This document shows, piece by piece, positions 16,759 through 26,435 of a stretch of DNA of 64,000 bases. The translations under genes and the position numbers were made by a program. The notes beneath the pieces were generated by a model. It made no database searches. It was not told the DNA's origin and worked only from the letters and a program-made list of their open reading frames with translations. The stretch's first letter is position 1, and every line of letters starts with the position of its first letter. The stretch is from Desulfitibacter alkalitolerans DSM 16504 (lineage in GTDB: Bacteria > Bacillota > DSM-16504 > Desulfitibacterales > Desulfitibacteraceae), in contig NZ_KK211100.1 of assembly GCF_000620305.1 (NCBI RefSeq), forward strand, positions 419,598 to 483,597, written 5' to 3'.

Positions 16759-17505
16759 TCATGCATCACGAATTTCCCTTATAAATTTAATTGAATTTAT
16801 AGGCCTCTCCAGAACAGACTTCAAATATTCACAAAGCAGGTCCTCAATAAAGAATTGATCCCTATCCTTTACTTTTAATCTTCCCAGCATGTTTATATCC
16901 ATGGACAGGAGCTGTTCCATAATCCTTATAATGTATAAAGGAATATATGCTTTATTATCAAATTCCTTTCCACACTGCACACACACGCAGCCACCCTCAA
17001 TATTATGAAACAAAGCATTGGCATCTATTCTCTCCCCGCATAATACACAACGGGACAGTTCTGGCAGGAAGCCTGCATATTTTATGAGCCTCAACATGTA
17101 ATAGGATGAAAGCTGACTTATTGGTATGCTTCCCATAAGATGAAACAGGGATACTGTGTTTGAGAAAATAGCATTGTTTTTTTCTTCTGTGGGCAGAATG
17201 TTTTCTAAAACCTCTGTTATATAGTTTGCATAGCCAAATAGAAGCAGATCATTTTTAACCTGGGGAAAGCTATTTATGGCCTCCCCACCAATAATTGTAT
17301 ACATGGACTTTCCCTTATGCAGATGGAGCTTGGAATAGGTAAAAAGCTGCAGAAAACCCCTCATTTTGCTTCTGCTTTTGCGGACACCCTTTGCAAGACA
17401 TGATATTTTGCCCTTATCAGCTGTAAAGATTACAAATATCTTATCTGCTTCATCAAAGTTATATTCTTTAATTATAATGCCATTGGTTTGAATAGGAGTT
17501 GCCAT
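16759..17505 (-). CDS. recO: DNA repair protein RecO
   Basis: 248 aa; RecO loads RecA with RecF/RecR during recombinational gap repair. The N-terminal OB fold contains TNGIIIKEYNFDEADKIF and CLAKGVRKSRSKMRG. The C-terminal zinc finger has CVLCGE and CVQCGKEF. It lies 9 bp downstream of era, as in many Firmicutes. Confidence 0.93.
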   Translation of the reverse strand: MATPIQTNGIIIKEYNFDEADKIFVIFTADKGKISCLAKGVRKSRSKMRGFLQLFTYSKLHLHKGKSMYTIIGGEAINSFPQVKNDLLLFGYANYITEVLENILPTEEKNNAIFSNTVSLFHLMGSIPISQLSSYYMLRLIKYAGFLPELSRCVLCGERIDANALFHNIEGGCVCVQCGKEFDNKAYIPLYIIRIMEQLLSMDINMLGRLKVKDRDQFFIEDLLCEYLKSVLERPINSIKFIREIRDA

Positions 17506-17514
17506 GGAAAACCT

Positions 17515-18432
17515 CTATCTTTTATTCTGCAGTAAGCTTATATCATATCCCATATTCTTTAAATGACTTGCCTCTTTTCGCCAGTTTTTTTTCACCTTGA
17601 CCCTAATGTCTAGATATATCTTGGCATTTAGAAGTCCTTCTATCTCTTCCCGGGCACTTTGCCCTATTTGCTTAAGCATTGCGCCACCTTTACCAATGAC
17701 AATGCCCTTCTGAGAATCTCTTTCCAGATAAATTATGGCGTCAATATATATCATATTATTATCCCGTTCTTCCATTGCATCTAAAACCACTGCAGTAGAA
17801 TGGGGTATTTCATCTCTGGTTAAATGCAGAACCTTTTCTCTTATAATTTCGGCCACCACCATGTTCTCAGGCTGGTCAGTAACCATGTCCTCCGGGTAGT
17901 ATTGAGGCCCTTCCTCCAAATGGTTTCCCAGCACCTCAACAAGCCTCTCTAGATTGATGCTTTTTAGTGCTGAAATGGGTATTATTAGGTCACTTACACC
18001 TGTAGACTGCCAGTTTAGTATTTTCCCCAAAATTTCCTCTTCCTTGAGGTTATCTATTTTATTTAATGCTATGATTATGGGCAGCTTAGAGTTAATAAGG
18101 ATTTGATTTATGAAGTCATCTCCCCTGCCAATTTCTGCTCCAGCATCCACAATATATAGTATAAGGTCAACCTCCTTAAGACTTCTTTCAGTTAGCCCAA
18201 CCATGACTTCACCTAGTTTAGTTTTTGGCTTATGTATTCCAGGGGTATCGATAAAAATCACCTGAAGCTCAGGCCTGGTCATTACACCTGTAATCTTATT
18301 TCTTGTGGTTTGGGGCTTGTCCGACATTATTGCTACTTTTTTGCCGATAAGGGCATTCATCAGGGTTGATTTTCCCACATTTGGCCTGCCAACAATGGCA
18401 ACAAAGCCCGACTTCATTTTTTTATGGTGCAT
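17515..18432 (-). CDS. era: GTPase Era
   Basis: 305 aa; a GTPase that binds the 3' end of 16S rRNA and aids 30S assembly. G1 GRPNVGKST near residue 18, G3 DTPGIHKPK and G4 NKID are visible. The C-terminal KH domain has IVIGKGGAMLKQIGQ. It sits between cdd and recO in the classical ybeY-dgk-cdd-era-recO order. Confidence 0.96.
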   Translation of the reverse strand: MHHKKMKSGFVAIVGRPNVGKSTLMNALIGKKVAIMSDKPQTTRNKITGVMTRPELQVIFIDTPGIHKPKTKLGEVMVGLTERSLKEVDLILYIVDAGAEIGRGDDFINQILINSKLPIIIALNKIDNLKEEEILGKILNWQSTGVSDLIIPISALKSINLERLVEVLGNHLEEGPQYYPEDMVTDQPENMVVAEIIREKVLHLTRDEIPHSTAVVLDAMEERDNNMIYIDAIIYLERDSQKGIVIGKGGAMLKQIGQSAREEIEGLLNAKIYLDIRVKVKKNWRKEASHLKNMGYDISLLQNKR

Positions 18433-18499
18433 TACTATACCTCACAATTTAGAATAAAATTTGCTCAAAGAATTCCTCAATCCCATATCAAATCCTGCT

Positions 18500-18892
18500 T
18501 TAATCAAGGTCTCTGCTGCTAAAGCTAAAGGGTATAAGTTCTTTTATGCTTCTTGTCTCCCTGTCACCCTTTAGATTTCCCATAATAATAACTATTTCAT
18601 CCCCAAATTCTAATATAAACTGTCTGCAGGAGCCGCATGGCCTGCAGACACCTGCTGTGTCAGCTGCAACTGCTACAGCAGCAATATTCCGGCTGCCTTC
18701 TGAAACAGCCTTTGCAACTGCAACTGTCTCTGCACAAACGGTTATTCCGTAGGCCGCATTTTCCACATTACAGCCTGTATAGAGTTTCCCATCATTAGTT
18801 AACACTGCAGCTCCAACGGGAAATTTAGAATAGGGAGAATATGAGTTTTTCCTGGCCTCTATAGCCCTTTCCAGCAATTGGTTTAAATCCAT
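18500..18892 (-). CDS. cdd: Cytidine deaminase
   Basis: 130 aa, the tetrameric small form. Zinc ligands are Cys53 in TVCAE (with catalytic Glu55) and Cys86/Cys89 in PCGSCR. It deaminates cytidine and deoxycytidine to uridine forms for pyrimidine salvage. The start has an AGGTGG site 10 nt upstream. Confidence 0.95.
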   Translation of the reverse strand: MDLNQLLERAIEARKNSYSPYSKFPVGAAVLTNDGKLYTGCNVENAAYGITVCAETVAVAKAVSEGSRNIAAVAVAADTAGVCRPCGSCRQFILEFGDEIVIIMGNLKGDRETRSIKELIPFSFSSRDLD

Positions 18893-18921
18893 CTTTATAC
18901 ACCACCTAAAATTATAAAATG

Positions 18922-18992
18922 CAGAATACAGTAGTCAGGCGTCAGAATAATATCTTGAAGAGCTAGTCCTTTATTCTGAATTCTGTATTCTG
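18922..18992. repeat. Nested palindromic intergenic element
   Basis: CAGAATACAG (18922-18931) pairs with CTGTATTCTG (18983-18992), and inside it TCAGAATAA (942-950 side) pairs with TTATTCTGA (971-979 side). This gives a roughly 70-nt two-part hairpin in the gap between cdd and the DUF881 gene. It has no T run, so it is not a normal terminator. It may be a small palindromic repeat or a transcript processing site. Confidence 0.45.
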
Positions 18993-19012
18993 TTTTCGAA
19001 TTTCTCTTGAAA

Positions 19013-20050
19013 TCACTCAGAATATGCTGGCAGGGTAATAATTTCCTCAACTCTTACTTCAATGCGAATGCCGAATTCCCTTAGCTCTCCCTTAATAAGC
19101 TCCAGGCTGCTCTTTAAAATCTGAGCATCACCAACTGCATGAATAACGATTGGGTCAACTGCAATAGGCTTTTGATTGACCAGTATTATTGGGCCGGCAC
19201 AACGGATGGAGGAGGTAGCAATTAACCTCTGTCCTCCAACACTAATGCCCCTGGCACCTGCGGCAAAAAGTTCATTTACAACATCTCTTACATCCCTGTC
19301 ATGAACAATGTCTATGGAGCTAAATCCTATATCAGAATCATACATTTCAACTATTATTCCTGTTCCACTAATGTCTGAATACCCAGCCTGGCTTTTTATT
19401 TGTTTAAGTCTTCTTTCTAAGTTAACTTTATCATTTTCTAACATTCTAAGCTTATCCAGCATGCTGCGGGATGTCATTAAAGATACCTGTCCGTTCTTTA
19501 CCGATAACTCAATAAGAGACCAGCTTGGCCCCTGCAAAATAGGATGTTCATGGAGTCTAGCCTTTGTTTCATCAGTGAGCAGGTTAGTGGGGTCAACTAT
19601 TCTTATCCCATCTTCACCCTTCCAAACTGATATAATATCCTCACCCTTATGAGCTGAAAGCCTGGGGTCCTGGTTTATAATAGATAATACTGTATCACGC
19701 CTTTTGCTTTCCTGTTCCCTGGTTATTACTTCCTGAACCTTAAGGCTGTAATCAGTTATATAGGTTACAATATCTTCAGCTGTATTTGCCCTGTCAACCT
19801 CATATTTAAACTGGGCTATAACATCACGCACAGCACTTGTTTCAAAAACATCCATGTCTCTAGCTAGTTGTTCATTTAAATCTACTGCCATCCTGGCAGC
19901 TTCCCGGGCTATATCAATCCTTGACATTTCACCAGGCAGCTGAACATATCCAACAGTTCTTGCAAGGATGAATGGGTTAAATAAAAGTACTAATAATATT
20001 ATTATACCTAGTATATGGGTTATTCCAATTTGTTTAAATGACTGTTTCAC
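19013..20050 (-). CDS. DUF881 family membrane-anchored protein
   Basis: 345 aa with one N-terminal transmembrane segment (ILGIIILLVLLFNPFILA), a helical, coiled-coil-like region (LDKLRMLENDKVNLERRLKQIKSQ split across about 215-235) and a C-terminal DUF881 domain (GTGIIVEMYDSD to RVEEIITLP). Relatives (YlxW/YlxX class) often sit near division or sporulation genes; the function is unknown. A GTG start with GAGGTGG overlaps the DUF502 gene by 17 nt. Confidence 0.8.
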   Translation of the reverse strand: MKQSFKQIGITHILGIIILLVLLFNPFILARTVGYVQLPGEMSRIDIAREAARMAVDLNEQLARDMDVFETSAVRDVIAQFKYEVDRANTAEDIVTYITDYSLKVQEVITREQESKRRDTVLSIINQDPRLSAHKGEDIISVWKGEDGIRIVDPTNLLTDETKARLHEHPILQGPSWSLIELSVKNGQVSLMTSRSMLDKLRMLENDKVNLERRLKQIKSQAGYSDISGTGIIVEMYDSDIGFSSIDIVHDRDVRDVVNELFAAGARGISVGGQRLIATSSIRCAGPIILVNQKPIAVDPIVIHAVGDAQILKSSLELIKGELREFGIRIEVRVEEIITLPAYSE

Positions 20051-20669
20051 CCTGTTCCACCTCCCTGGTAAACTCCTTTACTGCCGGATATGGAGGAACA
20101 ACCACGCCACCAGAAATTATCATTTTCAAGCCATCTTCAACTGACATATCTAAAAAGATTACATCCTCTCTTGGCACAAAAAGGAGGAAGCCTGAAGTTG
20201 GATTAGGAGTTGTGGGTAAAAATACATTTATTACTTCCTGATCTGTTTTGACCTGAACCTCTCCCATGGATTCACCTGTCAAAAAGGCTAGTACATAAAG
20301 CCCTTTTCGAGGATACTCAATGAGTACTACCTGTTTAAAGCTTTTCTTGTCTCCTGAATAAAAAGCGTCAACTATCTGCTTTACTGTTTTATAAATGCTG
20401 TTGGCTATGGGGATTTTACAGATAATCTGGTCACTAATTTTTATAATGCTTTTTCCTATAAAATTACTTGCCAAAAATCCTGATAAAAGAATAACTAAAA
20501 GTGTGAGAATCATGCCCAGGCCTAGAATTCTTTTTCCCAATAAGAGAGCTAAAAGATCGGCAAAAATTCCATCTAGAAATTGAATAACAGCCCACAACAC
20601 ATAAGCCGATGCTGCAGCAGGCAGTAAAGTTAACGTACCTGTTATTAAATACTTCTTAAAGTTGCTCAT
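20034..20669 (-). CDS. DUF502 family membrane protein
   Basis: 211 aa with two N-terminal transmembrane segments (YLITGTLTLLPAAASAYVLW and ILGLGMILTLLVILLSGFLA) and a soluble C-terminal domain with FLPTTPNPTSGFLLFVP, a DUF502 hallmark. The function is unknown. It overlaps the next gene and forms part of the dgkA-DUF502-DUF881 group. Confidence 0.83.
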   Translation of the reverse strand: MSNFKKYLITGTLTLLPAAASAYVLWAVIQFLDGIFADLLALLLGKRILGLGMILTLLVILLSGFLASNFIGKSIIKISDQIICKIPIANSIYKTVKQIVDAFYSGDKKSFKQVVLIEYPRKGLYVLAFLTGESMGEVQVKTDQEVINVFLPTTPNPTSGFLLFVPREDVIFLDMSVEDGLKMIISGGVVVPPYPAVKEFTREVEQGETVI

Positions 20670-20681
20670 AACTACTTACTC

Positions 20682-21050
20682 CTAAAATATATTTAATTTA
20701 ATTAATACCTTGGGGCCAAAAATCAACAGGCCAATTATTATAGACAAGGCACTTGCTATTAAAACTGCACCTGCTGCAACATCCTTGGCTGTCTTTGCCA
20801 GGGGATGATAGTCCTGGGTTTCCAGATCAACCAGGGCCTCCATGGCAGTATTTAGCATCTCACAAATAATTACAATTCCGGCCATTATTAATACTATTGA
20901 CCATTCAAGCCCCGATAATTCCAGCCAAGAGCCAATAATTAGAACCAGCATAAGGGCTAAAGTGTGTATTTTCATGTTTCTTTGAGTCCTGACAGCATAT
21001 GCTATTCCTGATACCGCAAAATAGAAACTCTTTATAAGTTTTTTATGCAT
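20682..21050 (-). CDS. dgkA: Diacylglycerol/undecaprenol kinase
   Basis: 122 aa, three transmembrane helices. The family active-site helix MLNTAMEALVDL is present, with AKDVAAGAVL behind it. Gram-positive members mainly phosphorylate undecaprenol for cell-wall precursor recycling; specificity cannot be read from the sequence. It is located next to ybeY, as usual. Confidence 0.92.
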   Translation of the reverse strand: MHKKLIKSFYFAVSGIAYAVRTQRNMKIHTLALMLVLIIGSWLELSGLEWSIVLIMAGIVIICEMLNTAMEALVDLETQDYHPLAKTAKDVAAGAVLIASALSIIIGLLIFGPKVLIKLNIF

Positions 21051-21086
21051 ATTCTACCTCAAATACTGACGTGATTTTTAATCTTT

Positions 21087-21536
21087 CTACCTGCTTAGAT
21101 TATATTTATTCATTATCTCTTCCTCTTTTTGTCTCATTGCTTCCTTGTTTTTATCATTATCATGAGTATAACCCAGAATATGGTATATTCCATGCACTAA
21201 TAAATATACCATTTCCCTTTCAAAGGAATGGCCATATTCGTAAGCCTGCCTCTCAGCAGCCTCAACAGAAATAACCACATCTCCAACTACAAAGGTATCT
21301 CCATTTACGTCATCTTCATCTGAAAGGGGAAACGACAGAACATCTGTAGGCACATCTTTTCCTCGGTATTGACTGTTTAATTTTAAAATATAGTCATCAT
21401 CCACCAATGTGACACCTATTTCATAATTATTAATGCCTTCTTTATGAAGGACAAATTTTATTGCATCCTCTAAAACTGCCGTTAAGGATGGGTCTATGGA
21501 TTTTTTATCCTGTTGATTGTTTACATACGCCTCCAT
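21087..21536 (-). CDS. ybeY: Endoribonuclease YbeY
   Basis: 149 aa; a metal-dependent RNase for 16S rRNA 3'-end maturation and ribosome quality control. The zinc motif HGIYHILGYTHDND is visible near residue 115. It overlaps the pgpH 3' end by 32 nt. AAAGGGGAAAG lies 10 nt before the ATG. Confidence 0.95.
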   Translation of the reverse strand: MEAYVNNQQDKKSIDPSLTAVLEDAIKFVLHKEGINNYEIGVTLVDDDYILKLNSQYRGKDVPTDVLSFPLSDEDDVNGDTFVVGDVVISVEAAERQAYEYGHSFEREMVYLLVHGIYHILGYTHDNDKNKEAMRQKEEEIMNKYNLSR

Positions 21537-23670
21537 TAATCTTTCCCCTTTCCATTTCCTTCAGGACATTCTCCGGATATTCAATTCTGGAATGGAAAAT
21601 ACCAGTTAATATTTTAACAAAGGATTGGGCAATAATATCCAATTCCTTAAAAGTTAAATCACATTCCTCCAGCTGTCCATCTTCTAACTTATCCTTGATG
21701 ATTTTTCTCACAAAGGTTTCTAACTTATTTGGAGTAGGCTTTTGAATTGATCTTACCCCGGCCTCAATGGCGTCAGCAAGCATAACAATAGCTGCTTCCT
21801 TTGTCTTGGGTTTTGGATTGTCATATCTAAAATCGTCCTCCTGGCAAACATCACCCAAACTACCTTCCTTGGCCTTGTGGTAGAAAAAGGATATTAGAGA
21901 ATTGCCATGGTGCTGGGAGATTATATCTATTATACTATCAGGAAGTCCCTGCTCCCTGGCAAGCTCCATTCCATCTTTGATATGAGATGTTATTATCAAG
22001 GTGCTCAAGGTTGGAGCTAGTTTATCATGTGGGTTTTCACTTGTAAACTGATTCTCGATAAAAAAGTATGGCCTTTTCACCTTGCCAATATCGTGGTAAT
22101 TGGCTCCTACCCTTGTTAAAAGTGCGTCAGCTCCCACGGCATCTGCTGCTGCCTCAGCCATATTTCCCACCACCACACTATGATGGTATGTGCCAGGGGC
22201 TTCCAGGAGCAGTCTTCTCAATAATGGCTGGTTAGGATTAGAAAGCTCCAGCAGCTTAACTGAAGTTGTAACTCCAAAGGCAGTTTCCCAAAAGGGAAGG
22301 GTCCCAATAGTCAGAACTGAAGAAAGAACTCCGTTAATTATTCCAAGAAGCATGGCAACGGAAAGCATTGGGAGTGAATAGTTTAATATCAAACCCAGGG
22401 CTAATATTGTAACAACATTTGCCCCTACTATATAGAGACTAGCCTTCACCAGGTCAGATCTCTGGCTTAACTTGGATACACTATAAATTCCGGCCACTCC
22501 TCCAACAAAAGCTACTAATGCAAACTGAAGCTCCACATTATTCATTATCCCAATAAGGATAGCAATAAGGGTAGTAATGAACATGGAAAATTTTCCATCA
22601 AATAAAATAGCTATAAGCATGGAACCAGCTGCTATAGGTACAGCATAAGCCACCAATGTGGAATACTCGGCACCAAGACCAATATTAATAGATGTTACTG
22701 CATTTGATACTAAAAGTGTGCTTATTATCAACAGGCCAAGGAGAATGAGCAATGGTTCTTTTTCTAATATACCTGGACGATATTGATAAAGATACATGGT
22801 TATAGCCCCTAGGAAAATTAACACAAGGAGCACTACACCAAATAAAGGTATTGCTGGGTTGGTTGTGGTCAAAACTCCCAATTTTTCCAGGGCTTCTATA
22901 TGCTCCTGTGTTATAATCTCACCCTTGCCAACTATTTTTTGATTTTTAGTCAATTTGACTATAACAGGCTCTACCCTCTCAATTGCCTTTTCCTTCAGCT
23001 CATTTGTAGAAATAGGGTCATAAATTCGGTTACCTCTAAATTCAATCTCTTCTATAAGTGCCCTTAAAAAGCTCTTTGATCCATTATCAAGATTTAAAAG
23101 AGTAATTGCACCAAGAATATTCCGTTTAGTAAGCTCTACATCTGCCGGCAGGACCCCTGGAAGCATGTATTGCCTTACTATTTGGATCACTTCGTTGTGA
23201 ATTCTTTCAAGCTGTGCATCACTCATTGAAAGCAATTCGTTATATATTTCATCCTCTAAACCAAAGTCAAGCCGGTTTTTTAACTCTTCTGCTTTATCTT
23301 CCTTATCAATAGCATCATCATTTCTAACATTTCTTATTATAGTAAAATGACCATTTATGCTCTCCTGAAGCTGTAAGATAACGTTTTCGTCTGTACGATA
23401 AACGGGCTCTACTCTGTCTGCCGCCTCTTGTCTTTTTATGAAAGTGAGAACCTGACTTTCAAAGGTAATGTTTCTTGGGGCTTCAAAATCCTTGGGACTA
23501 GGCTGCCCTAGCTGAACATTCACCTGGTCAGGCATAACAGACAGCCCTACAACAAACATAAGAGCAACACAAAAGACTATCCCCCAAAAGATTCTTTTAT
23601 GGGAAATATCCTTTAATAATTTATTATAGCTGTCCCTTATATATTCTTTAATAACCTTTGTTTTTAACAT
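21505..23670 (-). CDS. pgpH: HD-domain 7TM c-di-AMP phosphodiesterase PgpH/YqfF
   Basis: 721 aa from the ATG at 23670 (MLKTKVIKEY); a GTG at 23682 would overlap the weak GGTGG site. Order: one N-terminal membrane segment, a large extracellular 7TMR-HDED domain (about 50-280), seven membrane segments (about 285-480), and a cytoplasmic HD domain with HHSVVVGNMAEAAA and NYHDIGKVKRPYFF. Family members hydrolyse cyclic di-AMP. It lies between phoH and ybeY in the usual order. Confidence 0.93.
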   Translation of the reverse strand: MLKTKVIKEYIRDSYNKLLKDISHKRIFWGIVFCVALMFVVGLSVMPDQVNVQLGQPSPKDFEAPRNITFESQVLTFIKRQEAADRVEPVYRTDENVILQLQESINGHFTIIRNVRNDDAIDKEDKAEELKNRLDFGLEDEIYNELLSMSDAQLERIHNEVIQIVRQYMLPGVLPADVELTKRNILGAITLLNLDNGSKSFLRALIEEIEFRGNRIYDPISTNELKEKAIERVEPVIVKLTKNQKIVGKGEIITQEHIEALEKLGVLTTTNPAIPLFGVVLLVLIFLGAITMYLYQYRPGILEKEPLLILLGLLIISTLLVSNAVTSINIGLGAEYSTLVAYAVPIAAGSMLIAILFDGKFSMFITTLIAILIGIMNNVELQFALVAFVGGVAGIYSVSKLSQRSDLVKASLYIVGANVVTILALGLILNYSLPMLSVAMLLGIINGVLSSVLTIGTLPFWETAFGVTTSVKLLELSNPNQPLLRRLLLEAPGTYHHSVVVGNMAEAAADAVGADALLTRVGANYHDIGKVKRPYFFIENQFTSENPHDKLAPTLSTLIITSHIKDGMELAREQGLPDSIIDIISQHHGNSLISFFYHKAKEGSLGDVCQEDDFRYDNPKPKTKEAAIVMLADAIEAGVRSIQKPTPNKLETFVRKIIKDKLEDGQLEECDLTFKELDIIAQSFVKILTGIFHSRIEYPENVLKEMERGKINGGVCKQSTG

Positions 23671-23682
23671 TTGTCCACCCAC

Positions 23683-24657
23683 TTAATCCATTTCTTTCTT
23701 TTCCCTCTCATATGCTAAAATAATTTTTTGAACAAGGGGATGCCTGACCACATCCTGCTCGGTAAAGTATTTAAAGCATATGCCATCAACATTTTTCAAT
23801 ATGCGTTGTGCATTTATTAATCCTGATATATTGCCCTTGGGCAAGTCCACTTGAGTTATATCTCCAGTAATTACTGCTTTAGATCCAAACCCCATTCTTG
23901 TTAAAAACATTTTCATTTGATCAGGGGTAGTGTTTTGCGCCTCATCCAATATAATAAATGAATCCTCTAATGTCCTCCCCCTCATGTACGCAAGGGGAGC
24001 TACCTCAATAATTTCCTTCTCCATATATTTAGCTGCAGTTTCTAAACCTAATATATCATATAAACCATCATATAGGGGACGCAAATATGGATTAACCTTG
24101 TCCTGCAGATCCCCGGGCAAAAAACCCAGCTTTTCTCCTGCCTCCACAGCAGGTCTTACAAGGATAATCCTTTGAACCAGCTTATTTCTTAAAGCCTCTA
24201 CAGCCATGACCACTGCTAAATAGGTCTTACCTGTACCGGCTGGTCCAATTCCAAAAACTATATCGTAATTCTTTATCACCTTGATATAGTCGTATTGACC
24301 AATGGTTTTTGCTTTGATTTGTTTTCCCCTTGCTGTAATAGATACTACTTCAGAAAGAATATCACTTATTTCTCTATCATTGTTTGCCAAGACAGCTAAT
24401 TGTTTCATGGCATAATTTATGGTGGGAATATTGATTTGATTACCCTTTGAAGCAAGCTTAATCAATTGGTTAAATAGTTTTTCTGTGTTAATAACATCCT
24501 GTTCCTGGCCTGTGACACTTAATTCATTACCCCTTGCAACAATCTTTACAGGAGAATGCTTTGCTATAAACCTTAGATTTTCGTCATTTCTTCCAAGTAC
24601 ATTTATTTCCTCACCATTTCCAGGCAGTGTTATTCTAATTTCTGTTGTTTGTGACAA
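23683..24657 (-). CDS. phoH: PhoH-like ATPase
   Basis: 324 aa from a TTG start 8 nt after GGAGGAG. A small N-terminal KH-like region precedes the PhoH P-loop domain: Walker A GPAGTGKTYLAV, Walker B FIILDEAQN, then ITGDITQVDLP. It is probably an RNA-associated ATPase working with YbeY; the exact substrate is unknown. It is adjacent to pgpH with no gap. Confidence 0.93.
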   Translation of the reverse strand: MSQTTEIRITLPGNGEEINVLGRNDENLRFIAKHSPVKIVARGNELSVTGQEQDVINTEKLFNQLIKLASKGNQINIPTINYAMKQLAVLANNDREISDILSEVVSITARGKQIKAKTIGQYDYIKVIKNYDIVFGIGPAGTGKTYLAVVMAVEALRNKLVQRIILVRPAVEAGEKLGFLPGDLQDKVNPYLRPLYDGLYDILGLETAAKYMEKEIIEVAPLAYMRGRTLEDSFIILDEAQNTTPDQMKMFLTRMGFGSKAVITGDITQVDLPKGNISGLINAQRILKNVDGICFKYFTEQDVVRHPLVQKIILAYEREKKEMD

Positions 24658-24777
24658 GTATCTAACTCCTCCTACTAAAAAAATAAATGCTTCAATACAA
24701 TGATATATATAATCTTATATATCATATTATATTATATACGCTTTATTTTTAACCTTCAACATTAAGTTTTGTTCTGC

Positions 24778-25998
24778 CTATTCTACAGGGGATAATCGGG
24801 CAATATCTTCAATAGTTTCAATTATTAATTTTATCACAACCCTTTGGTCTGTTTCCACCAAAAGCTTGATTTCTTGATCGACAATTTTAGCTTCTGCAGG
24901 AAGATTAAAGCCTTCAATGAGCTTACTCCTTATCAGGGAAAGAGCCTCTTCCTTTTCATAGGTTCTAGTTTCTACATTTACTTCATGGTAGGTAACCCTT
25001 ACTATCTCCCCTGGGATTTGAATATAGGGTAATTTTGGAGGTTTAGATATGTTAATCTCAGTTTCATAATTTTTAAATTTACTATCCAGAGATCCCTTGA
25101 AAACAATTTTTTTATCAGGCAAGTTTAGGTAGTACGCCCTTTGTGTTGCTCCTGTTCTATGCTTTACTGTCTCCATTAACTCAGCTGTTCCTTGACCTTC
25201 ATACCATACCCTGGCCCTAACTATTCCCCTTGCTCTCACTCGTTTAAGTTCTTGAGGAATAAACTCCTGCTGCAGCCCCTCATCAGGCAGTGGGGGAACT
25301 ATAATTCCAGAAATAAGTATTTGTCCTGCTTCAACAGTATCTCCAACTTGTACAAGGGGCTGACCCATCATTACAAGAATTTCGTGAATTATACCGTCTT
25401 TAGCTGCAATTAAATGCTTGGGCTCTTTATCCATGTGCTCTTCACTAGGTAATTTTCTTTCGACAACTTCAATTATTACCCTGGTTCCTTGAAATTTTAA
25501 CCCAACCCAAGATATCTCAGGAATTTGAGATACCATTTTACGTTCAATCTCTTCCACATTGATACTGTTTTTATAAACACCAGTTCCTAATCCTGATTTC
25601 TTAGCAATTTCAATAATCTCATGTTTTTTTAAATATACCAAATCTTCATGACTATACACATCAATAAACCAAACAAAGCTTGATAAGACGTACATGGATA
25701 CTACAAAGGTAATTAACCCAACAATTAGTAGTTTTCTTTTTTTTGCTTTACTCCAAAAAAAGGGAAATCCTCTCTTATCAAGTATCTTTACCCTGCAGCC
25801 TGTCTGCCTAACAATAGAGCGTATTGTCCAAAAATCGTGCAGCGGTATTTTAAATTGAATTTTTGTTGAAGATAGGCTTCTTAGGTCTTTTAAATTTATT
25901 CCTCTAGTGATACTTAAATTAATAAATCTTTCAACAGGACCTTCTATCATGACTACTACATAGCCTAACATAAATAATAGCAGCTTTTTTAACTTCAT
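24778..25998 (-). CDS. yqfD: Sporulation protein YqfD
   Basis: 406 aa with a transmembrane segment around residues 90-115 (LLIVGLITFVVSMYVLSSF) and a large extracytoplasmic part. It is recognised as YqfD by the N-terminal EGPVERFINLSITRGINL and the C-terminal repeated strand pattern. In Bacillus it is expressed in the mother cell under sigma-E and needed for sporulation. It is paired with yqfC 48 bp upstream. The 24658-24777 gap behind it is AT-rich with short palindromes. Confidence 0.9.
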   Translation of the reverse strand: MKLKKLLLFMLGYVVVMIEGPVERFINLSITRGINLKDLRSLSSTKIQFKIPLHDFWTIRSIVRQTGCRVKILDKRGFPFFWSKAKKRKLLIVGLITFVVSMYVLSSFVWFIDVYSHEDLVYLKKHEIIEIAKKSGLGTGVYKNSINVEEIERKMVSQIPEISWVGLKFQGTRVIIEVVERKLPSEEHMDKEPKHLIAAKDGIIHEILVMMGQPLVQVGDTVEAGQILISGIIVPPLPDEGLQQEFIPQELKRVRARGIVRARVWYEGQGTAELMETVKHRTGATQRAYYLNLPDKKIVFKGSLDSKFKNYETEINISKPPKLPYIQIPGEIVRVTYHEVNVETRTYEKEEALSLIRSKLIEGFNLPAEAKIVDQEIKLLVETDQRVVIKLIIETIEDIARLSPVE

Positions 25999-26046
25999 TT
26001 CCTGTCCCCCTTTACTTTTAATGCATTTGCACTCCCTGCCTGTATC

Positions 26047-26340
26047 TTATTCAAAGGATATCTGGTAAAATTCCCCATAAATGACAATTTCCTCTGGCAA
26101 AATGGAGTTAATGAGTAATTTTTTGCCAGCTATAATTAATTCTCCTCCAGCAATGCTTATCCGAATTCTTTCACTTGTATATTGAATTATGCCCTTATGA
26201 CTTTCTACAGCCATCTCTTGGTTTCCAATAATGGTTATTTTCGGTATGTCAATAATGAGTTCTTTTGGTAAATCAAAGGCATCTGCCAAGGTTTCCCCTA
26301 CTCTATTTCGTGTTTTCTTGATACTTGTTTTTTTCCCCAC
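26047..26340 (-). CDS. yqfC: Sporulation protein YqfC
   Basis: 97 aa from a GTG start 8 nt after GGAGGG. It has the YqfC/YabP-like fold pattern: ADAFDLPKELIIDIPKITIIGN, ESHKGIIQYT, then short beta strands. It is probably a mother-cell sporulation factor acting with YqfD. It is the first gene of the yqfCD pair. Confidence 0.9.
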   Translation of the reverse strand: MGKKTSIKKTRNRVGETLADAFDLPKELIIDIPKITIIGNQEMAVESHKGIIQYTSERIRISIAGGELIIAGKKLLINSILPEEIVIYGEFYQISFE

Positions 26341-26392
26341 AGTAGCATCCCTCCTCTTATAAATCTATGCACTTTCAAGGAGAGTAAATACA

Positions 26393-26422
26393 AAAAGCTG
26401 CCTTTTTTATAAGGCAGCTTTT
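26393..26422 (-). terminator. Terminator between the hypothetical gene at 26436 and yqfC
   Basis: A 10-bp perfect stem (26393-26402 with 26413-26422) has T runs on either side. On the minus strand it ends the floA-group transcript just after the stop at 26436. Confidence 0.8.
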
Positions 26423-26435
26423 GTTTTAATTTATC

